From Thermoplasmata archaeon (GTDB lineage Archaea > Thermoplasmatota > Thermoplasmata > Thermoplasmatales > Thermoplasmataceae), in the NCBI GenBank assembly GCA_021833045.1, contig JAKBGP010000034.1:1-14003 (forward strand): a stretch of 14,003 nt of DNA, written 5' to 3'. This document shows positions 1-7,566 of the stretch, piece by piece. The position numbers and the translations under genes were made by a program. How positions within the stretch are numbered: the first letter of the stretch is position 1; each line of letters opens with the position of its first letter. Below the pieces are notes generated by a model. It was not told where the DNA came from. It made no database searches and worked only from the letters and a program-made list of their open reading frames with translations.

Positions 1-2
1 AT

Positions 3-287
3 GAGATCGTCTTCATGGCCAAGGATGGCATGACAGAAATAACGATGGATGCATGCATAATGCCATCAGAGAGCATGGAATACATAATCCCGTTTCTTCA
101 TGGAATAAAGGATCTCTTTGGCGATCCGGTTTCCGTCCTGAGGGATATGTCTCCTGCAATAAAGTAATCCATATCCATGGTATTTCCGGGAATATTACAG
201 CTGATATGTCATTACCATTTCGTGAAAGATCTGGGAAAAGACATATTTTCCTCATATATCGAGAATGTTACAATGTCGAAAATTTAA
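3..287 (+). pseudogene. Decayed DDE transposase fragment, truncated by the left window edge
   Basis: One continuous reading frame from base 3 encodes transposase-like sequence on both sides of an in-frame TAA at 165-167. Before the stop it reads ...DLFGDPVSVLRDMSPAIK; after it come SISMVFPGILQ and CHYHFVKDLGKDIF. An Asp after a hydrophobic strand, then an FP...CHYH segment, is the pattern around the second catalytic Asp in several DDE transposase families (Mutator/ISL3-like). The frame ends at TAA 285-287, well before a C-terminal catalytic Glu region would be expected, so the 3' part is missing too. The nonsense codon plus the truncation argue for a dead remnant. The exact IS family is not assigned, and no terminal inverted repeat is visible on this side. 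Confidence 0.7.
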
Positions 288-312
288 AATATTTCTAAAA
301 GCTAACTTATAT

Positions 313-543
313 GTGTCATCTGATAAAAAAATAGAGAAATGGAATAAAATTCTGGAAGATACAATGCAAGAACGGGATGAGATTAAAGATAAGATTAAAG
401 AATTGGGAGAAAAGATTAAGAATGGCGATCACGCAATTCTTAATCAACAAAGAGTTTTAATGCTGGGTCGTAAGCTGAAAGAATGGAATAATAGAGTGAG
501 GATTTGTGAGGCTGAGTTAGAAAATTTGAATCTGAGAAAGTAA
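313..543 (+). CDS. Small predicted coiled-coil protein, function unknown
   Basis: This ORF is highly charged and Lys/Glu rich, with heptad-like spacing of Ile and Leu (for example MQERDEIKDKIKELGEKI) through most of its length, so a soluble coiled coil is likely. The open frame extends upstream to an ATG at 265, but that part overlaps the transposase remnant. A GTG at 313 or an ATG at 364 is a more credible start, and I cannot decide between them; with the GTG it is 76 residues. It ends 32 bases before the next gene on the same strand, so the two could be cotranscribed. No family is recognised. It could also be a fortuitous ORF. Confidence 0.4.
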   Translation: MSSDKKIEKWNKILEDTMQERDEIKDKIKELGEKIKNGDHAILNQQRVLMLGRKLKEWNNRVRICEAELENLNLRK

Positions 544-575
544 CAAAGACCAAATTATTTAGGATGAGGATCATA

Positions 576-1454
576 ATGGAACCTACAGATAACAGGTTGT
601 ATGAATACATTGATGAGGCTGGTTATTTAAGAAAAATTCTGGATATTAACAACCTCCTTTTAGAAAAATTATCTGTAATTCCGGAACTTTTCAGCATTGA
701 GGATTTTTTAGAAATAGTGTCATTATCTCTATATCCTAGGAAAAATGATGAAAAGTATAGAAATTTAATTAGAACAATTCCAAAATTATCTTTTGACAAA
801 GTTGATTCTATCCTTGCCAATAATCAATCACAGTTGTCTTATAAGAAAATTTCACATAGATACAGCTCAACCGCTGGCGTCTTATTTTTAATTTCTATTG
901 TTATGATATTATTTGTCATGTCCTCAAGAAATGTTTATCTCTTGCTAACCACAATTATCGTTTTTTTGGTATCCGTAATACTGGAAATTCACTCGTTCAG
1001 AATTGATAAAAGGGCCATAGAGATTCCAGATGTCAAATACCACGGAAAAAGAGTCTTCAAAGTAACTCTTCGTAATTATATACCGGTGCTGGAACCACTT
1101 GAATACTTTGAAACTGCTCAACTGGATGATGAAGAAACAGTTATCTGCCCTAAATGTCACGGCGAAGGGGAACTGGAATACACGAGGAGGGAACTAGATG
1201 TTTCCTCTCGAAGTTTACCAGATAACGTTCCTCTAAGGGAGCAATATAAAAATGTAACTTATACGGTCACCTGCAATCTGTGTAATGGGGTTGGGAAATT
1301 TAACAATATAAATGTATGTAATAAATATAACAGCGAAGCAAAAGAAGTTAATAGGAAGATGGAAATTATTTTTAGCAAATTTCCTGCGATTAGGAAATGG
1401 AGTGATAATCTCAATAACAATTTGCAACTTTGGAATTCTAAATTAAAATCTTAA
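576..1454 (+). CDS. Two-helix membrane protein with a DnaJ-type CxxCxGxG zinc finger
   Basis: Numbered from the ATG at 576 (292 residues), the N-terminal ~95 residues are soluble and helical. Two adjacent transmembrane helices follow at about 98-116 and 120-138, separated by a very short turn, so both soluble parts lie on the same side of the membrane. The C-terminal domain has CPKCHGEG (Cys191, Cys194) and CNLCNGVG (Cys233, Cys236). These are two copies of the CxxCxGxG repeat that binds one zinc ion in DnaJ/Hsp40 proteins. No J domain (HPD motif) is present. The start at 576 is preferred over the ATG at 564 because a purine-rich GAGGAT lies just upstream of it. The role is unknown; substrate binding or membrane quality control would be speculation. 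Base composition is A/T rich compared with the housekeeping genes to the right. Confidence 0.65.
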   Translation: MEPTDNRLYEYIDEAGYLRKILDINNLLLEKLSVIPELFSIEDFLEIVSLSLYPRKNDEKYRNLIRTIPKLSFDKVDSILANNQSQLSYKKISHRYSSTAGVLFLISIVMILFVMSSRNVYLLLTTIIVFLVSVILEIHSFRIDKRAIEIPDVKYHGKRVFKVTLRNYIPVLEPLEYFETAQLDDEETVICPKCHGEGELEYTRRELDVSSRSLPDNVPLREQYKNVTYTVTCNLCNGVGKFNNINVCNKYNSEAKEVNRKMEIIFSKFPAIRKWSDNLNNNLQLWNSKLKS

Positions 1455-1799
1455 TTCCATATATCTTATATTCCACGCTTTTCAATAGCAGATATATCAA
1501 AAAGCCATAATATACGCTTCTGTATCTCGGTAGCTCCGTATGGATTTTCTCAGAGAGATAAGATTTAAAAATAATAGAAATGAAATGTCCGCCGTATTTA
1601 GCTCGATATTTGTTTTTCCCTTTATATTACTCCTATCTGCTCATTTAAATATGTTCCGAATCTCCAACAGAATTCTAGGGAATTATGAACAGTTTCATAA
1701 CTTTTTAGCACCTCAAAGATTGCACATTTTAATTCTCTTCAACCAAAAGTTTATCTTATAAATTGATTGTGTAGATTCATATCTGATGGAAGTTGTTTT
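1455..1799. other. Gene-free stretch upstream of the metallopeptidase gene
   Basis: About 345 A/T-rich bases without a convincing gene. Open frames are short and lack any recognisable motif. A TATA-like TTATAAA at about 1755-1761 sits some 40 bases before the ATG at 1800 and is the likely promoter of the downstream gene. I see no tRNA, large hairpin or repeat here. Confidence 0.5.
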
Positions 1800-2666
1800 A
1801 TGGGGAATGAATTTGATCTCATAGATACTTTCCCGGAGTTTATGGATTACTGGAATAAAAGTCAAAAGGATAATGCCAGTGAAGAGATAAAAACTTGGGA
1901 AAGCTACTACAAAACAAATTATCCGGAATTATTCGAAAAAATTGTACAGGATTACACAGAATCTGGACTTAATTGGGAAGATATTGCCAGAGATAAGATA
2001 TTTCCCATAAATGTAGACAGGTTCAGCGTAATGGAACAGGCATGTGCGAATCTCAGGAAGATCATTAAGGACCTGTACAAAGATTCGGAAATATCGAAAT
2101 TTCATCTGCCACGAATAACTTTCGTAATCTATCTTGGTTTAGGAAACGGTGCAGGATGGGCAACAGATTATGATTCAAGACCTGCAATCCTACTAGGGCT
2201 TGAAAACATAGTTGATATGGGGTGGGAAGGAGAAATAGCCTTAAAAGGTCTCATCCTTCATGAAATGGGCCACACAATTCATTATGAGTTAAGAAGGGAA
2301 AGAAAAATCAATAATGGTAATGGTTCTCTGTGGACCCTTTATGAGGAGGGATTTGCCCAGTATTTTGAATCGCGTTTAATTCCTTCTGAAAGCTGGCATC
2401 AGGGGTTGGGACAACCAGGATGGGTTGGTTGGTGCGAAGATCATCTCTCTCATCTCGCTGAACTATTCCTTTCAGAAGTGGAAGCAGGTGGAGAAACCAA
2501 TAGATTCTTTGGTTCATGGTTTAATGTTGACGGATGGAAAGAGACTGGATATTATCTGGGTGAAAGAGTGGTTAACCTAATGGAATTGCCGTTTAATGAT
2601 CTCGCTTGTCTGTCACCGGAAGATGTAGGTATTTTGATGAAGAACTATCTCATTGAAATTTCATGA
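1800..2666 (+). CDS. Predicted zinc-dependent metallopeptidase (HExxH, gluzincin-like), cytosolic
   Basis: Numbered from the ATG at 1800 (288 residues), the protein carries LILHEMGHTIHYE. His154 and His158 would bind zinc and Glu155 would be the catalytic base. A downstream YEEGFAQYFE (Glu182/Glu183), about 25 residues after the second His, fits the third ligand of a gluzincin. A later GYYLGERVV motif resembles the conserved C-terminal element of HExxH families such as DUF2268. There is no signal peptide or transmembrane helix, so it should act in the cytoplasm. The frame can be extended to a TTG at 1767, but the ATG is preferred because a TATA-like box at 1755-1761 would place the transcript start between the two. 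A T7 run at 2681-2687 follows the stop. The substrate is unknown and neighbouring genes give no hint. Confidence 0.7.
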   Translation: MGNEFDLIDTFPEFMDYWNKSQKDNASEEIKTWESYYKTNYPELFEKIVQDYTESGLNWEDIARDKIFPINVDRFSVMEQACANLRKIIKDLYKDSEISKFHLPRITFVIYLGLGNGAGWATDYDSRPAILLGLENIVDMGWEGEIALKGLILHEMGHTIHYELRRERKINNGNGSLWTLYEEGFAQYFESRLIPSESWHQGLGQPGWVGWCEDHLSHLAELFLSEVEAGGETNRFFGSWFNVDGWKETGYYLGERVVNLMELPFNDLACLSPEDVGILMKNYLIEIS

Positions 2667-2680
2667 TTATTTCACAAATA

Positions 2681-2687
2681 TTTTTTT
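2681..2687 (+). terminator. Oligo-T terminator after the metallopeptidase gene
   Basis: Seven consecutive T residues begin 15 bases after the stop codon. Intrinsic termination at T-runs is typical of archaeal RNA polymerase. No stem is visible before it. Confidence 0.4.
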
Positions 2688-2967
2688 CGAGGAGATTATT
2701 GTTCTACTCCAGTTTTTAATGGATTCCACTGCTGGTGTTTGTTCCCATTAGATAACTATAAATTTTTTTACTTAGAACAAGGTAAAAATGGAGGGAGGCA
2801 CAGAAATCGTCATAAAATGAATTTATGGATTTATCGAGTGGAAAGTTACAAAGTTCAGTTCAGGTAAAGTTAAATTGTCCCAAGGAGTTCCTTGACATGT
2901 AATTTTATCTAATAATATTCAGGAACAGGGAAAGATAGTATCCCGCACCCTTGGTGTTACGAGTAAT

Positions 2968-2976
2968 TTTATATTA
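2968..2976 (+). promoter_or_regulatory. TATA box of the zinc-ribbon membrane protein gene
   Basis: TTTATATTA is centred about 23 bases before the ATG at 2995, the spacing expected for a leaderless or nearly leaderless archaeal transcript. Confidence 0.45.
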
Positions 2977-2994
2977 TGATTAAATATTCTTAAA

Positions 2995-3699
2995 ATGATT
3001 TGCCCAAATTGCAATACAGATATCCCTGAGATTGCGAAATACTGTCCGATCTGCTCATACAAATTTCCACTGAAAATGGCAGACTACACTTTAATGAGAA
3101 ATTTTGCATTAATTGCCCTCTTTTCAACGATTCTTTCAACTTTTCTATACTATTATCTATTTTATCACCCAACGGACATTTATGAATCTCTATACCTCGT
3201 AGGAGTTCCAATATTTCTATACTCTTTTTCTCTTATATTGCTTAGAAATGCATATTCTAAACTGTCCATTGGTAAGTACATTTTTTCCACAGAGCAAAGT
3301 GCAGCTACGATTGCCGCTATACTTAGGGTTATACTCTATCTTCTAGCATTTCCGATTATTTTTCTCATTCCCACCCCTTTGAGCAATTCATTAAGCAGTA
3401 TACGCAATTTGATTTACGCAACTTATATTTTTGTTTCACTCATCTTTGAATTTGGTTTCATAAAAATTGGAATTGAAGAAAATTCATCTGGAATGAAGAT
3501 TGCTGGAATTCTGTACATTATTGGTCAAGCTATTTCAGGAATCATTTTTTTCCTTGGTGAATTAATCGCATTTGATCGTATAGCACTCACGCACTTTCCG
3601 ATATTTTATCTTAACATTACAGGAAATGCACTGCTTTCCTTAGGATTACTGGAAATAATAGTATTTTCAACAAGATCCAAAAATGAATATGAAAAATAA
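2995..3699 (+). CDS. Zinc-ribbon multi-spanning membrane protein (possibly DUF973-like)
   Basis: The 234-residue protein begins with MICPNC and CPIC (Cys3, Cys6, Cys17, Cys20), a compact N-terminal zinc ribbon. About six hydrophobic helices follow, at roughly 35-57, 64-84, 105-126, 137-158, 166-188 and 202-225. A CxxC zinc ribbon joined to a multi-helix membrane domain is common among archaeal proteins of unknown function, such as those in the DUF973 family; I suggest that resemblance but cannot confirm it. The start at 2995 is supported by the Cys motif right at the N-terminus and by the upstream TATA box. The gene converges on the thermosome gene with only 12 bases between stop codons. Function unknown. 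Confidence 0.65.
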   Translation: MICPNCNTDIPEIAKYCPICSYKFPLKMADYTLMRNFALIALFSTILSTFLYYYLFYHPTDIYESLYLVGVPIFLYSFSLILLRNAYSKLSIGKYIFSTEQSAATIAAILRVILYLLAFPIIFLIPTPLSNSLSSIRNLIYATYIFVSLIFEFGFIKIGIEENSSGMKIAGILYIIGQAISGIIFFLGELIAFDRIALTHFPIFYLNITGNALLSLGLLEIIVFSTRSKNEYEK

Positions 3700-3704
3700 A
3701 AAAA
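3698..3704 (-). terminator. Oligo-T terminator of the thermosome gene
   Basis: On the minus strand a run of seven T residues lies 7 bases beyond the thsB stop codon. It overlaps the stop of the convergent gene. Confidence 0.45.
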
Positions 3705-3711
3705 TGGGAAA

Positions 3712-5331
3712 TTAGTCCTCTCCAGCGCCTGCGCCTGGTGGAGGAGATCCGCCTTTTGATCCCTTAGTTGCAATAACGTCATCGATCCTGAGAATCATGA
3801 CTGCAGCCTCGGTTGCAGCATCTATTGCTTGCTTTCCAACTCTTATGGGCTCTATGACTCCTGCTTTCTCCATGTCTTCTATGTTCCCTGTGTATAGGTT
3901 TATTCCGAATTTCTTGTGGCCCTTCGCATGCTCATTCCTGAGGTTTATGAGTATGTCGATTGCGTTAATTCCTGCATTTTCAGAGAGTGCTCTTGGTATT
4001 TCCTCCATGGCGTTTGCGAATTTCTCAATTGCGAGCTGCTGTCTTCCTCCAACCTTTACTGCATACTCTCTTGTCTTTACTGCGATCTCGACTGCTGCTG
4101 ATCCTCCGCCTGTGACATATTTTCCATCCTCTATGGCTGCAGCAACAACATGAATGGAGTCCACTATAGACCTCTCAATTTCATCAACCACATGCTCGGT
4201 TCCACCTCTGACAAGAAGCGAAACAGCCTTTGGATTGACACATCCAGTCACGAATGTGAGGTAATCATCGCCTATCTTGATTTGCTCTACCTGTTCTGCT
4301 TTTCCTAGATCTGATGAGGTCAGTTCATCAATGGATGATGCAATTGTAGCTCCTGTGGCCTTCGAAAGTTTCTCAATATCACTTTTCTTTACTCTCCTAA
4401 CTGCATAAATACCCTCTTTTGCAAGGTAATGCTGTGCAAGATCATCAATTCCTTTCTGTGTTATGAGGACATTTGCTCCCGTTTCCTTCACTTTCTTGAC
4501 CATTTCCTTCAGTATTGACTCTTCCTGTGAGAGAAATTTCTGTATCATTGTCGGGTCATCTATTCTTATGTTTGTGTCGAATTCAGGTTTCTTGATTTCA
4601 AGTGCAGCGTTGAGTACTGCTATCTTTGCATTCTTCACGGAATCCTGCATTCCAGGGTGAACTTTTTCCTTGTCCACTATAATACCATATATAAGCGTGG
4701 TGTCATCTATGTCTCCGCCCTGTTTCTTAACTATCTGGACGTTGTCCAAGTCAACCTTGTAGCCATTTCCAGTCTTCTCAGCTATGGTCTTTATAGTTTC
4801 ATAGGAAATCTCACTGAGTTTATCCTTGCTTCCCGACGCAGACTTGCTGCTGAGGGATGTGGAAGCCATTTTCATGATCTTTTCCTTGTCGGTGATCTCA
4901 ACCTTTGTTGCAATCTCATCAAGTATTTCCTTCGCCTTCTGTGCAGCCATCCTGTATCCATCTGCAATCACAGTCGGGTGAACATTCTGGTTTATGAGAG
5001 ATTCTGCTTCCTGAAGCAGTGCCCCAGCAACGACCACTGCTGTTGTCGTTCCATCTCCAACCATTGTATCCTGGGTCTTTGAGACCTCTACCATCATCTT
5101 TGCAGCCGGGTGTTCAACATCCATTTCTTTCAGGATTGTGACTCCGTCATTTGTGATGACAATATCTCCGAGGGAATCAACAAGCATCTTGTCCATTCCT
5201 CTTGGGCCAAGGCTGGTTCTTACTGCTGATGCAATGCTTTTTGCAGCATCTATGTTCGCCTTCATCGCATCTTTTCCGGTCTCTCTTTTAGAGCCCTCTT
5301 TTAATATGAATATTGGTTGTCCGCCTAACAT
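3712..5331 (-). CDS. thsB: Thermosome beta subunit (group II chaperonin)
   Basis: Cytosolic ATP-dependent chaperonin subunit, 539 residues, full length for the family. The N-terminus [13 protein letters not shown], followed by [19 protein letters not shown] and GDGTTTAV (92-98, Asp93 for ATP hydrolysis), is the chaperonin ATP-binding signature. [10 protein letters not shown] and a C-terminal [17 protein letters not shown] complete the equatorial domain, and a Gly-rich tail ends in GAGAGED. From memory the sequence matches the Thermoplasma beta subunit better than the alpha subunit. The start is taken as the ATG at 5331 rather than the in-frame ATG at 5340. It aligns with the known beta N-terminus, and the TATA box centred at 5362 puts the transcript start at about 5336, downstream of the first ATG. 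An inverted repeat lies directly upstream of the TATA box. The alpha subunit is not in the window. Confidence 0.97.
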   Translation of the reverse strand: MLGGQPIFILKEGSKRETGKDAMKANIDAAKSIASAVRTSLGPRGMDKMLVDSLGDIVITNDGVTILKEMDVEHPAAKMMVEVSKTQDTMVGDGTTTAVVVAGALLQEAESLINQNVHPTVIADGYRMAAQKAKEILDEIATKVEITDKEKIMKMASTSLSSKSASGSKDKLSEISYETIKTIAEKTGNGYKVDLDNVQIVKKQGGDIDDTTLIYGIIVDKEKVHPGMQDSVKNAKIAVLNAALEIKKPEFDTNIRIDDPTMIQKFLSQEESILKEMVKKVKETGANVLITQKGIDDLAQHYLAKEGIYAVRRVKKSDIEKLSKATGATIASSIDELTSSDLGKAEQVEQIKIGDDYLTFVTGCVNPKAVSLLVRGGTEHVVDEIERSIVDSIHVVAAAIEDGKYVTGGGSAAVEIAVKTREYAVKVGGRQQLAIEKFANAMEEIPRALSENAGINAIDILINLRNEHAKGHKKFGINLYTGNIEDMEKAGVIEPIRVGKQAIDAATEAAVMILRIDDVIATKGSKGGSPPPGAGAGED

Positions 5332-5357
5332 GGTTATCAAGTAGTAAAAATAAACTT

Positions 5358-5366
5358 CTATATAAA
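5358..5366 (-). promoter_or_regulatory. TATA box of thsB
   Basis: On the minus strand TTTATATAG is centred about 31 bases before the ATG at 5331. This predicts a transcript with a leader of only about five bases. Confidence 0.6.
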
Positions 5367-5368
5367 TG

Positions 5369-5392
5369 TTTGTAAACTTTTGTTTCTACAAA
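5369..5392 (-). promoter_or_regulatory. Inverted repeat directly upstream of the thsB TATA box, candidate heat-shock operator
   Basis: TTTGTA and TACAAA flank a 12-base centre. With a two-base bulge the complementarity extends inward (AAAC/GTTT). The element ends two bases from the TATA box, where TFB or an activator would bind. A role in heat-shock control is inferred from position only. Confidence 0.4.
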
Positions 5393-5463
5393 ACACGACA
5401 TTCATGGTAAAAAATGGAATATGTAAATTCCTCATCCGGAATGTTTTGATTCTTTCGTTTCCA

Positions 5464-6033
5464 TCATATGGATGAAAGAATATCTTCTGTGGTTCTGACC
5501 CTGCCCATTCTCTTGAGTACATATTCAACAGATATCCTGTGTGCTTCCTCTGACATATCTGTCATGGCATCCTCTGCAAATACTTGGTTGAAGCCAAATT
5601 CATACGCAAATCGTGCAGTGCTCTCCACACCATAAGTTGTGGAAATACCTCCAAGAACGATCGTATGGATATTTCTCCTTCTCAGCTGCTGTTCAAGATC
5701 TGTTCCATAGAATGCACCCCACTGCCTCTTAGTAACGACAAGATCTGATGTGGTGACTCCCAGTTCAGGCACAAAATCTGCCCAGTCTACAGGCGGATTT
5801 CCCCTGTTTAAGGTGGAATCACTCTCCGTCATCAGTGGGACTGCATTCTTGAAGTCAACATGTACAAAGAATATGGGCATTTTATTCTCACGGAACCGGT
5901 TAATGAGTTTCACAGCGTTGGCAACAACGGCACTTGAAGGATAGGGTTTTGTTTCTCTTCCAACTATTCCCTTCTGGAGGTCAATCAGTACGAGTGCTGT
6001 TTTTTCTCTATCTATTGAAACTTTGTTGCTCAT
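5464..6033 (-). CDS. Isochorismatase-fold protein lacking the catalytic cysteine
   Basis: The 189-residue protein has the isochorismatase/cysteine-hydrolase fold. LVLIDLQKG supplies Asp18, VTKRQWGAFYGT supplies Lys102, and GGISTTYGVESTAR matches the nucleophile-elbow motif. Where nicotinamidase-type hydrolases have Cys (as in ATNxCVESTAR), this protein has Gly135 (codon at 5629-5631). True isochorismatases such as PhzD and EntB also lack the Cys and hydrolyse a vinyl ether, and a large group of uncharacterised GVESTAR proteins does too. Thiol-based amidase activity is therefore unlikely. The substrate is unknown. A TATA-like CTATAATC at about 6053-6061 fits a leaderless start at 6033. A T6 run about 50 bases beyond the stop (5409-5414) may terminate it. 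The divergent neighbour is a Nudix hydrolase. Confidence 0.85.
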   Translation of the reverse strand: MSNKVSIDREKTALVLIDLQKGIVGRETKPYPSSAVVANAVKLINRFRENKMPIFFVHVDFKNAVPLMTESDSTLNRGNPPVDWADFVPELGVTTSDLVVTKRQWGAFYGTDLEQQLRRRNIHTIVLGGISTTYGVESTARFAYEFGFNQVFAEDAMTDMSEEAHRISVEYVLKRMGRVRTTEDILSSI

Positions 6034-6126
6034 TCATATTGATCATGAAATTGATTATAGGTTTTACCATTTTTTCAGAAAACTAAATGGAAAAGGTTAA
6101 GATTCTTTACACAATTTAGCAGATGA

Positions 6127-6591
6127 ATGAGGAATTCCGCTGCTGTTTGTGTTGTGATCCATGAAAGGAAGGTCCTCCTCATGAGAAGGAAGAGCAGGGA
6201 AGGTGACCCATGGTCTGGTGACATGAGCTTTCCCGGAGGATTCATGAAGGAAGGTGAGGATCCCATAACCTGTGCCCTGAGGGAATTTAAGGAAGAAACC
6301 GGTTCATCCTCTTCCAGCATAAGTGTATTGAAGGTGCTCGATTATTTCAGCACAATCAGGATTAATGATTTGAAAGTATATCCCGTTTTATGCGGTGCAG
6401 GATCTATTTTTGATATAATGCCAGGAGATGAAATGGAATACGGGGGATGGTATCCACTTGATGGCGGTATTGATTCAACTGATCCGGTGAAAGGGTTATG
6501 CCTCAATTACCATGGTGATATAGTATGGGGCCTGACCTACCGAATACTGATGCACATTCGGAATAATGAAAAACCATTAGAAAGTGAATAG
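6127..6591 (+). CDS. Nudix hydrolase, coenzyme A pyrophosphatase-like
   Basis: The 154-residue protein has a perfect Nudix box from Gly38 to Ser60. It comprises Gly38, Glu44, then REFKEETG (52-59), with Glu53, Glu56 and Glu57 as metal ligands. The sequence before it, GDPWSGDMSFPGG, resembles the SFPGG element of CoA diphosphatases (NUDT7/8, UPF0035), so CoA or a related nucleoside diphosphate compound is a reasonable substrate guess. Specificity cannot be settled from sequence. The enzyme is cytosolic with no membrane segment. Its 3' end overlaps the end of the convergent GHMP kinase gene by 15 bases, so the two transcripts must overlap. Confidence 0.88.
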   Translation: MRNSAAVCVVIHERKVLLMRRKSREGDPWSGDMSFPGGFMKEGEDPITCALREFKEETGSSSSSISVLKVLDYFSTIRINDLKVYPVLCGAGSIFDIMPGDEMEYGGWYPLDGGIDSTDPVKGLCLNYHGDIVWGLTYRILMHIRNNEKPLESE

Positions 6592-7566
6592 TTCTGTCCC
6601 CTTCACCACAGGGCTAACTCTCATCACGAATTTTGATATTTTTTTCAGGCTCTGCTGTACAGACCATAGTTTATCCCTATCACAGAGTGCAAGAACAAAA
6701 CCTTCACTTCCTCCACCAAGGAGTCTTGCAGATAATGCTCCAGATTCTATGGCAGTATTCACGATAAAGTCAATGTTCTTGCCTGAAACTTTTGTTCCCA
6801 GGGATTTCTTTATGCCCCATCCGCTGTTTACAAGCTCATTAAACCTGTGCCAGTCATTATCTTCCACTGCTTTTTTCATGCTCTGCGCAATCTGTTTCAT
6901 CCTGACCAGTTTATCAATGGTGTCATTCTCACCCTTCTTGGCCTTTTCTACCTGATCTCTCAGGACCGCACTGCTTTCCCTTGTATTTCCAGTATAACAT
7001 ATGATCATGCCTGCAGATAGTTTATTCATCACTTCAGTGTCATTGAATAATGAGAAATTCGGCTCCATGCCCATGGATTCCATGCTCTTGAATCCACCAA
7101 AGGCGATTGCGTATGGATCCTGTATTCCAAGGGTGATTCCAAAGGAATCTCTTTCTGCAAGATATGCTTCCCTTGCAAGGTTTTCCGGTCCATCATACTC
7201 GTTTCTGATTTCCTTCAGGACTCTTATGAGTGCAGTCATCATAGCACTGGAAGAGCCAAGTCCTGAACCGGGTGGAACTTCACCATTTATGTATAATCTT
7301 CCTGTTTTGATCCCATATTCCGTGAGAAACCGTACCATACTGTCCTGAAAACTCTCGTCTTCACTGTCACCGAAAATTATAGTTTTAACGTTATGTCTGG
7401 AAGAAATTTCCAGCGGCTGCATATCCTCAGTATAGGTCACATAGACACCTCTGTCTATTGCTGTGTTTACAACGCTTGTACCGTAATTTTCAAGGAAGGG
7501 ATTAATGTCAGTTCCTCCACCTGAAAAACTGACTCTCAGTGGACTGTAGGCACTGATTCTTCTCAT
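6577..7566 (-). CDS. GHMP-family sugar kinase, D-glycero-D-manno-heptose 7-phosphate kinase (HddA)-like
   Basis: The 329-residue protein has all three GHMP kinase motifs. SPLRVSFSGGGTD (8-20) is the N-terminal motif typical of the HddA/sugar-1-kinase branch. PPGSGLGSSSA (98-108) is the ATP-binding loop. LLGGGSEGF (282-290) is the C-terminal glycine-rich motif. It phosphorylates a small metabolite, probably a sugar or sugar phosphate, with ATP. It does not look like the Thermoplasma mevalonate 3-kinase. The start at 7566 gives the usual MRRISAYSP N-terminus; an in-frame TTG at 7581 is less likely. No heptose or nucleotide-sugar genes lie next to it, so the pathway is not shown by context. Confidence 0.85.
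   Translation of the reverse strand: MRRISAYSPLRVSFSGGGTDINPFLENYGTSVVNTAIDRGVYVTYTEDMQPLEISSRHNVKTIIFGDSEDESFQDSMVRFLTEYGIKTGRLYINGEVPPGSGLGSSSAMMTALIRVLKEIRNEYDGPENLAREAYLAERDSFGITLGIQDPYAIAFGGFKSMESMGMEPNFSLFNDTEVMNKLSAGMIICYTGNTRESSAVLRDQVEKAKKGENDTIDKLVRMKQIAQSMKKAVEDNDWHRFNELVNSGWGIKKSLGTKVSGKNIDFIVNTAIESGALSARLLGGGSEGFVLALCDRDKLWSVQQSLKKISKFVMRVSPVVKGTELFTF

Larger units (their letters stand above)
2667..2994. other. Gene-free stretch with a short palindrome and the promoter of the next gene
   Basis: About 330 bases with no credible ORF. It holds T-runs at 2681-2687 and about 2763-2769, a perfect 6+6 palindrome (CAAGGA/TCCTTG, 2-base spacer) at 2881-2894, and a TATA-like TTTATATTA at 2968-2976. 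Nothing else stands out. Confidence 0.5.

Noticed and set aside
1455..1564. Minus-strand reading GATEIQKRILWLFDISAIEKRG, suggesting a helix-turn-helix gene fragment
   Set aside because: Only about 27 codons between stops, with no flanking homologous sequence seen; too short to call as a pseudogene.
1540..1761. 73-codon plus-strand ORF between the zinc-finger protein and the metallopeptidase
   Set aside because: No motif, no clear initiation signal, and composition like non-coding A/T-rich DNA.
4657..5082. 141-codon plus-strand ORF inside thsB
   Set aside because: It is antisense to a highly conserved chaperonin coding region and arises from that gene's codon structure.
5332..5340. Upstream ATG as the thsB start
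   Set aside because: It adds three residues that are absent from the known beta N-terminus and lies upstream of the transcript start predicted from the TATA box.
6584..7348. Plus-strand ORFs of 115-123 codons opposite the GHMP kinase
   Set aside because: The minus strand carries all three GHMP motifs; these frames are shadows.
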